From Acanthaster planci (lineage: Eukaryota > Echinodermata > Asteroidea > Valvatida > Acanthasteridae), in NCBI RefSeq assembly GCF_001949145.1, contig NW_019091483.1:120257-184256 (forward strand): a DNA stretch of 64,000 nt. Direction: 5' to 3'. The notes under the pieces were generated by a model. It did not search any database, was not told where the DNA came from, and worked only from the letters and a program-made list of their open reading frames with translations. How positions within the stretch are numbered: the stretch's first letter is position 1; each line of letters starts with the position of its first letter. Made by a program: the position numbers and the translations under genes. Positions 59,701 through 64,000 of this stretch are shown piece by piece.

Positions 59701-62700
59701 CCAGAGCCATAACCAACCACCATGCTACACCATACCTGTGTGTTGTTTCATAATTTAGCCTTCGTGTACAGATATCAGTGGATATTAAAACTGTACACCA
59801 TGGTATAATGGTACTGAATTAGGCCCATTTATTTTTTTGCTGGTCAATTTCATCATAATGCTACTCAAATGGCACTATGATTAGCAAATTTGTTAATCAA
59901 CTCTATTTTCTTATTTCCATCGCTGAATACATACTTGCATTCGGGCAGCCTTCCCTCGCAGTCAAAGCCATCATAGATGCACTCCCTGTTGTTGCAGATC
60001 TCATCACACTCCCCGTTACCATAAAGCTCCCAGCATCTGGTGGTGCTGACGGTGCAGTTGATCCAAGGGTCGATGCCGTAGGTGCAATCCATGCCATCCC
60101 AGTCGCAGCCGCGATTATTGCACTCCGCCTGGAGAGGATGGTATGGAGGGGGGGGGAGACCAGGAGTTTTAGCAGAGTCTTGGAACTCACCATGCTCCTG
60201 CTCCTTTATTGAAAGCACCCCTTTCTTTCCCTCAGAGATTGTTGGGAAGCCTGGCATTCCCTGAATTTTCATCGATTGACAAACAGCAAGCAGCTTACTG
60301 CTGCATGCAAATTCTTTAACTGTTTTAATCTAATTTTGCGGCACACATTCTAAACTGCAAAAATGTACAAATTCGCAATTTTGGTAAGAACTTACAATTT
60401 CTGATTTCATTAACCATGTGCAAGAAACCAAGCTAAACACACACAAAGTGCATGATCAAAGTGCTCAAGTGATCAAAGTGAAATGTTGCTCTTCAACAAA
60501 CAATCAGTAACTGTTATGAAATTCGTTCAAGTTTGCTGACAGGCTTTTGGCATCAGCTCTTCAAAAACTTTAGATACGGAGTTCCTCAACATATGCCTGC
60601 TGATAAATATACAATTTTTGTAAACAACTTTTTTTTTACAACTCACTTCGCAGATATTATTGCCTTTCCTTGGTATGCACGCAGCTGGGCAGAAGTCATT
60701 GCCGGTGGCCGTGGTTGGCTCGGGATTGGTGGTGCTCTCCCTCGGTGTGGCAGTCGATGGGATCGGTGGCCAATGGGTTTTCTCGGTTGACTCAACATCC
60801 GGTGGGCCCACAGTAGAGGACGCCGGCACAGGCTCTGCCCCGATACCACCCGGAAAGTTGGGGTCGTAGACTTGGCAGCGCTGTCCATTCCAGTAGGGTG
60901 GGCACCGGCAGGCAAAGCTGTTCAACTGAGCCAGGCACTCGCCACCGTGGGTACAGGGCGCAGCACGGCAGGGGTCATGCACCTCACAGTTGATGCCAAA
61001 CATGTCAGGCGGACAGTCGCAAACGTAACCAAGGCGATTGGTCTCGTCCAGCTGACAGGTGCCCAAATTCAGACATGGATTGGCGTCACACACAGTCACC
61101 ACTTCCGTGCAGGTGTCTCCTTTGAAGTCCTGAATAGCATATCAAATAAAATCCATATGTATTAAGACCACCTGTACATCATGTGCTCAACCTCTTCCAC
61201 ATACTTTTTCTATCTCCTTGTCCATTCTCACTCAAATAATACTCAATGGAATTGCAGTGTTCTAGTGTACTCTTCCCAACTTACACTGACAAACACTGGT
61301 TTACAACACAGCTAGGCCATTACGGCATGCAAGAAGTTCTGTCTGTACTTCACAAAACACAACGCCCAACCTGAGAGTCAGTAACACTTGCGCATGTCGG
61401 GCAGATTTGGATGGGCACTGAAATATGCCATACGGCGGAGTGTTACCTGTACACACTGGCACTGGAATCCACCCCTTGTCAGCCTACACGTGCCTCCATT
61501 CTGGCATGGGTTTGAATCACAGTAGTGCACCTGTACATCGCACAGCCGCCCTGTCAAACGACACAACCATAATCTCAATGATGTGAGTGCCTTCACAATT
61601 TCAGCAGACTGGGGAGTTGTTTTTTTTTTTTTTTTCAAAATAGGCATGGACAGTTTCCAGACCTGCAATTTACCTTCATATCCTAAGTGACAGATGCATT
61701 CAAAGTCATTGACCTCCTGGACGCAGCCTGAGCTGCCCTCAGCATCACAGGGCATGCTTAGGCACTCGTTGATGTCCCCCTCACAGCGCTGCCCCACGTA
61801 GCCTGGCGGGCAGTCGCAGGTGAAGGTGCCGATCAGGTCCTGGCAGGTGCCATCATGGAAGCACGCCCCCGAAAAGCAGTCGTTCAGGTTGATCTCACAG
61901 TTGATACCTATTGAAAACAATGGCACCAAGACAAATCAGAAGAGGGAAAATGCTATGACCAAGCCCAGAGGGGCATTTTAGGGAAGCCTCTCAATTGCTG
62001 ACTAACAAAGAGATGCTCATTTCAAGCACGAATCAAACAACTACAAACAGGAGGCCAAACGTTTTGCCGATCTCACCGATATACGGTGTGCCATACACCA
62101 ACAGTTTCCACAGGCCTAAAATCACACATCTGCACATCTTGAGGTGTGAACATTGGAGGGACTCCATTTAAAGGACCTGGACAAAAGTCAGGGGTCACTG
62201 CCTCACCTTCAGTCCCTGACTTGCAGGAACAGCTGTAAGAGTTGACCAGGTCATGGCAGACGCCGCCGTGCATGCATGGCAAACTGGCGCACTCGTCCAC
62301 GTTGTGCTCACAGTTGTGTCCCTCAAAGCCTGGCACACAGGAACAGCTGGAAAGCATCGACAAGAAGACTGAAGAAGGTGGTACTCTCGTGGGGTGCCAG
62401 CAATGCACTGGGAACAGCTGAACTAACACCCCTTACCCAAACTTTGAAATCAATTAGAGCCCAGGTGTGCAGGTAGAGGGGAGGATGAACGCCCACAGCT
62501 ACGCGAGACTTCCTACAACACTTTTCAATTTCTAATCAAACAAGTTGATAAAGAACTGGAAAATCAGTTGACCTGAGGCAAAATTTCCCCCCTGTTCACC
62601 AGAACAAAAAAGGCACAAACACATTTTTGTGTTGGTCATCTTTTACAGAGCTGACTTTGAGGCACTGGGGGGGGGGGTTTGTGCCTACCTGTACTCGTTG

Positions 62701-63536
62701 ATCCCGTCATGGCAGGTTCCCCCGTTCAGGCAGGGCGCAGAGGCGCACTCCCAGATGTTGGTCTCGCAGTAGCTTCCCTGATAGCCTGGCAGGCACTGGC
62801 ATGTGTGGCTGTTGCCCCGGGTCTGGCAGCTGCCACCGTGAAGGCACAGGTTGTCCACAGTTACACCTAGGAAGAGGGGCAAACGACACATTAAGAGATG
62901 AGACAAAGTCACTGTGCTCAATCACAAAGCAATTATTGAATGCCGCCTTTTTTGGGCAGAATCTGTCGTGAATCATGATGCCCAGCCAAACAATTTTTTC
63001 CTGTGTAAAAGATGGATCTAGTTTCCATTTAATCTCAAATGTTAAAAAACTACAGCGCAGACAAATCTGCGATGTGTGGGATTAGTTATAAATGGAAGAT
63101 AAACAAAACCAAGAGCATGTTATTGATAGGTAATTTGATCCCAAAATAGGTTATTTCTAGAGTTCACAGTTGACTGCATCAATAAGTGGAAATCATAACA
63201 AGAACGAAAAAACATCAAACTGAGAACATTCACTGGTACAACAAAATCAAGGCATGGAACTAAGGAACATGGAACCATTGGAAATGCGTGAAGACGCATA
63301 GACAATAGCCGTAGCTCTGGACACAGCCTGAGTATTGGCAAATTATTCATTTACAAACAGACGCCTGGTTGCCTACCTTTTTCTGCAGCAGCAACCTCAC
63401 AGGACACTTGGTGGACATCGCACAGGAAACCGGCCCATGCCCCCTCGCAGGTACAGGCATATCTGTTGCCCGTCTGGGTGCAGGTGGCCCCATTGGAGCA
63501 AGGGTTATTGTCCGCGCTGCACCAGTCAACCAGATC
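52288..63536 (-). CDS. Notch: Notch receptor, C-terminal 1508 residues (5' part beyond window)
   Basis: Fifteen minus-strand exons join in consistent phase with GT-AG introns: 63536-63377, 62866-62689, 62346-62207, 61907-61674, 61550-61447, 61129-60647, 60128-59935, 58411-58013, 57843-57701, 57366-57014, 56695-56545, 56269-55983, 55311-55161, 54494-54397 and 53739-52288 (TGA). They total 4527 bases. Order of domains: counterparts of human NOTCH1 EGF28-36, a Ser/Thr/Pro linker, LNR-A/B/C, the NOD region with a furin-type SRRRRAG site, one transmembrane helix, RAM with IWFPEG, ankyrin repeats, a low-complexity region and a PEST tail. Notch is a single-pass receptor. Delta/Jagged binding triggers ADAM and gamma-secretase cleavage, and the intracellular part enters the nucleus to act with CSL and Mastermind. 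The N-terminal EGF repeats, including the ligand-binding EGF11-12, are not in the window. Confidence 0.96.
53560..56269 (-). CDS. Notch: Notch ankyrin repeats
   Basis: Exons 56269-55983, 55311-55161, 54494-54397 and the start of 53739-52288 carry consecutive ankyrin repeats. Recognisable consensus pieces are [79 protein letters not shown] and [20 protein letters not shown]. The last ends with [17 protein letters not shown]. This is the platform for CSL and Mastermind. Spacing and order follow vertebrate Notch. Confidence 0.94.
57014..57366 (-). CDS. Notch: Notch transmembrane and RAM exon
   Basis: After [13 protein letters not shown] comes one hydrophobic helix ([20 protein letters not shown]), then the stop-transfer RKRLR and the CSL-binding RAM motif SIWFPEG. 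The rest of the exon aligns loosely with the basic linker before the ankyrin repeats. A perfect donor-like GGTAAGTG lies in the coding sequence right after the WFPEG codons (57230-57223). Using it would end the exon in phase 1, which does not fit the phase-0 acceptor of the next exon. Confidence 0.92.
57701..60128 (-). CDS. Notch: Notch negative regulatory region (LNR-A/B/C, NOD)
   Basis: LNR-A starts in the preceding exon ([14 protein letters not shown]) and ends here with [18 protein letters not shown] contains [18 protein letters not shown] and IYDGFDC. LNR-C spans the 59935/58411 splice junction and ends with [13 protein letters not shown]. The heterodimerisation domain follows, with [15 protein letters not shown] and [17 protein letters not shown], then the S1 furin site SRRRRAG (about 58050-58022). 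Exon 57843-57701 continues with YLRIDNRGC and DAAKLLGAA. The 360-base N gap is in the intron between 59935 and 58411, so no coding sequence is obviously missing. Confidence 0.93.
58961..59320. other. Assembly gap (360 N)
   Basis: A run of 360 N in the Notch intron between exons 59935 and 58411. Sequence directly right of it is the end of a MITE, so the gap probably hides the remainder of that repeat. Confidence 0.99.
59321..59452. mobile_element. TTAA-flanked MITE, right end of second copy
   Basis: It matches 36750-36868 ('gtgcggctat', 'gattttgaaaacggaaaaaatgatag', 'atgccggcccagca') and ends 'ccccggtccgaagtggTTAA'. The left part is lost in the N gap. Confidence 0.75.
60647..63536 (-). CDS. 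Notch: Notch extracellular EGF repeats (28-36 equivalents) and linker
   Basis: Six exons encode nine EGF modules. Starting points on the protein include [120 protein letters not shown] and [15 protein letters not shown]. Several carry calcium-binding D/N-x-D/N-E/Q starts. The exon at 61129-60647 (161 codons) ends with about 60 residues rich in Pro, Ser and Thr before the first LNR. Exon boundaries cut within modules rather than between them. Confidence 0.93.
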
Positions 63537-64000
63537 CTGCGTGGGAAAAGCCACCAAGGACAAACATACATGGGAGTTTGTTTTTTTTTTTTCATTTAAT
63601 CTAAGCAATGGAGCAGTGAAGCATGACACCATGAATACGAGAGGATAGCAACACGTGTATTTCTGCGGGTAAATCCAGGTTGGCAGGTCTGGCTGTGTTG
63701 CGTGGGAAGTTCTGCAGAGCAGGGTTATACAATCGACAGGTGGTGACTCAACCAGGGTCAACCTTCCATGTGAAAAGTGAGTCCCAAATCAACGTCTCTG
63801 ACATAGTACATTAACAGAGATTGGGGAAGATGGTAAGTTTACAACAATTTGGATTCTACCGTTTCTGAATTTTCAGACCAGAAAACATCACAAATTAAAG
63901 GTGGAAAGACTTTCCTTTTATACACTTTGCTTCACCTAAGACAACTGAGTCTTCTCGACTGTATTTCTGCACGAGGTCTTTCAAACGTTTTGGGCCAAAA
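63537..64000 (-). other. Notch: Notch intron (upstream of the first visible exon)
   Basis: No EGF-like coding sequence is found between the acceptor at 63538-63537 and the right edge. The next 5' exon lies outside the window. Confidence 0.6.

Noticed and set aside
61378..61929. A single 183-aa EGF protein
   Set aside because: It joins two Notch exons (61907-61674 and 61550-61447) by reading through the intron, which contains a poly-T tract. Splice sites at both ends are clear.

Overview
The window is eukaryotic, from an animal. Coding exons are short, separated by GT-AG introns, and embedded in AT-rich non-coding DNA full of transposon debris. The proteins suggest an invertebrate deuterostome (cephalochordate, echinoderm or hemichordate): the Notch gene is single-copy-like and full-featured, and DPM2 and PIP5KL1 read closest to the vertebrate proteins. 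I cannot choose between these phyla from sequence alone. The window contains one run of 360 N (58961-59320) and two single N positions (22208 and 23486).

Layout. About 1-33700 is gene-poor. It holds decayed non-LTR retrotransposon pieces (1760-2165, 10720-11450, 16990-18160, 25420-26090) and a DDE-integrase DNA transposon present as two tandem, differently deleted copies (21071-24388). It also holds several unclassified repeat families in pairs, an 18-bp minisatellite, a TACATG array, and a few isolated candidate exons. One of these (7003-7242, minus) would encode a Thr/Ser-rich hexapeptide repeat. At 33752-34743 there is a candidate two-exon minus-strand gene of unknown function. A 675-bp palindrome and a tRNA-derived SINE follow.

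The gene-rich right half carries three well-supported genes. DPM2 (35918-38323, plus) is the small membrane regulator of dolichol-phosphate-mannose synthase. PIP5KL1 (42452-46629, plus) is a phosphatidylinositol-phosphate 5-kinase-like protein, 8 exons and 589 aa, with a GC-AG intron and an unusual insertion of about 190 residues. Notch (52288-63536, minus, convergent with PIP5KL1) is the receptor gene. Fifteen exons are in the window: the counterparts of EGF28-36, three LNR modules, the NOD region, transmembrane segment, RAM, ankyrin repeats and the PEST tail. The 5' part of Notch lies beyond the right edge.

DPM2 and PIP5KL1 lie head-to-tail in the same order as their human orthologues on 9q34.11 (from memory), and human NOTCH1 is on 9q34.3. 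The window may therefore preserve an old linkage. The genes do not share a pathway: DPM2 acts in ER mannosyl-donor synthesis, PIP5KL1 in phosphoinositide signalling and Notch in cell-contact signalling. The N-linked and O-linked sugars on Notch are an indirect connection at most.
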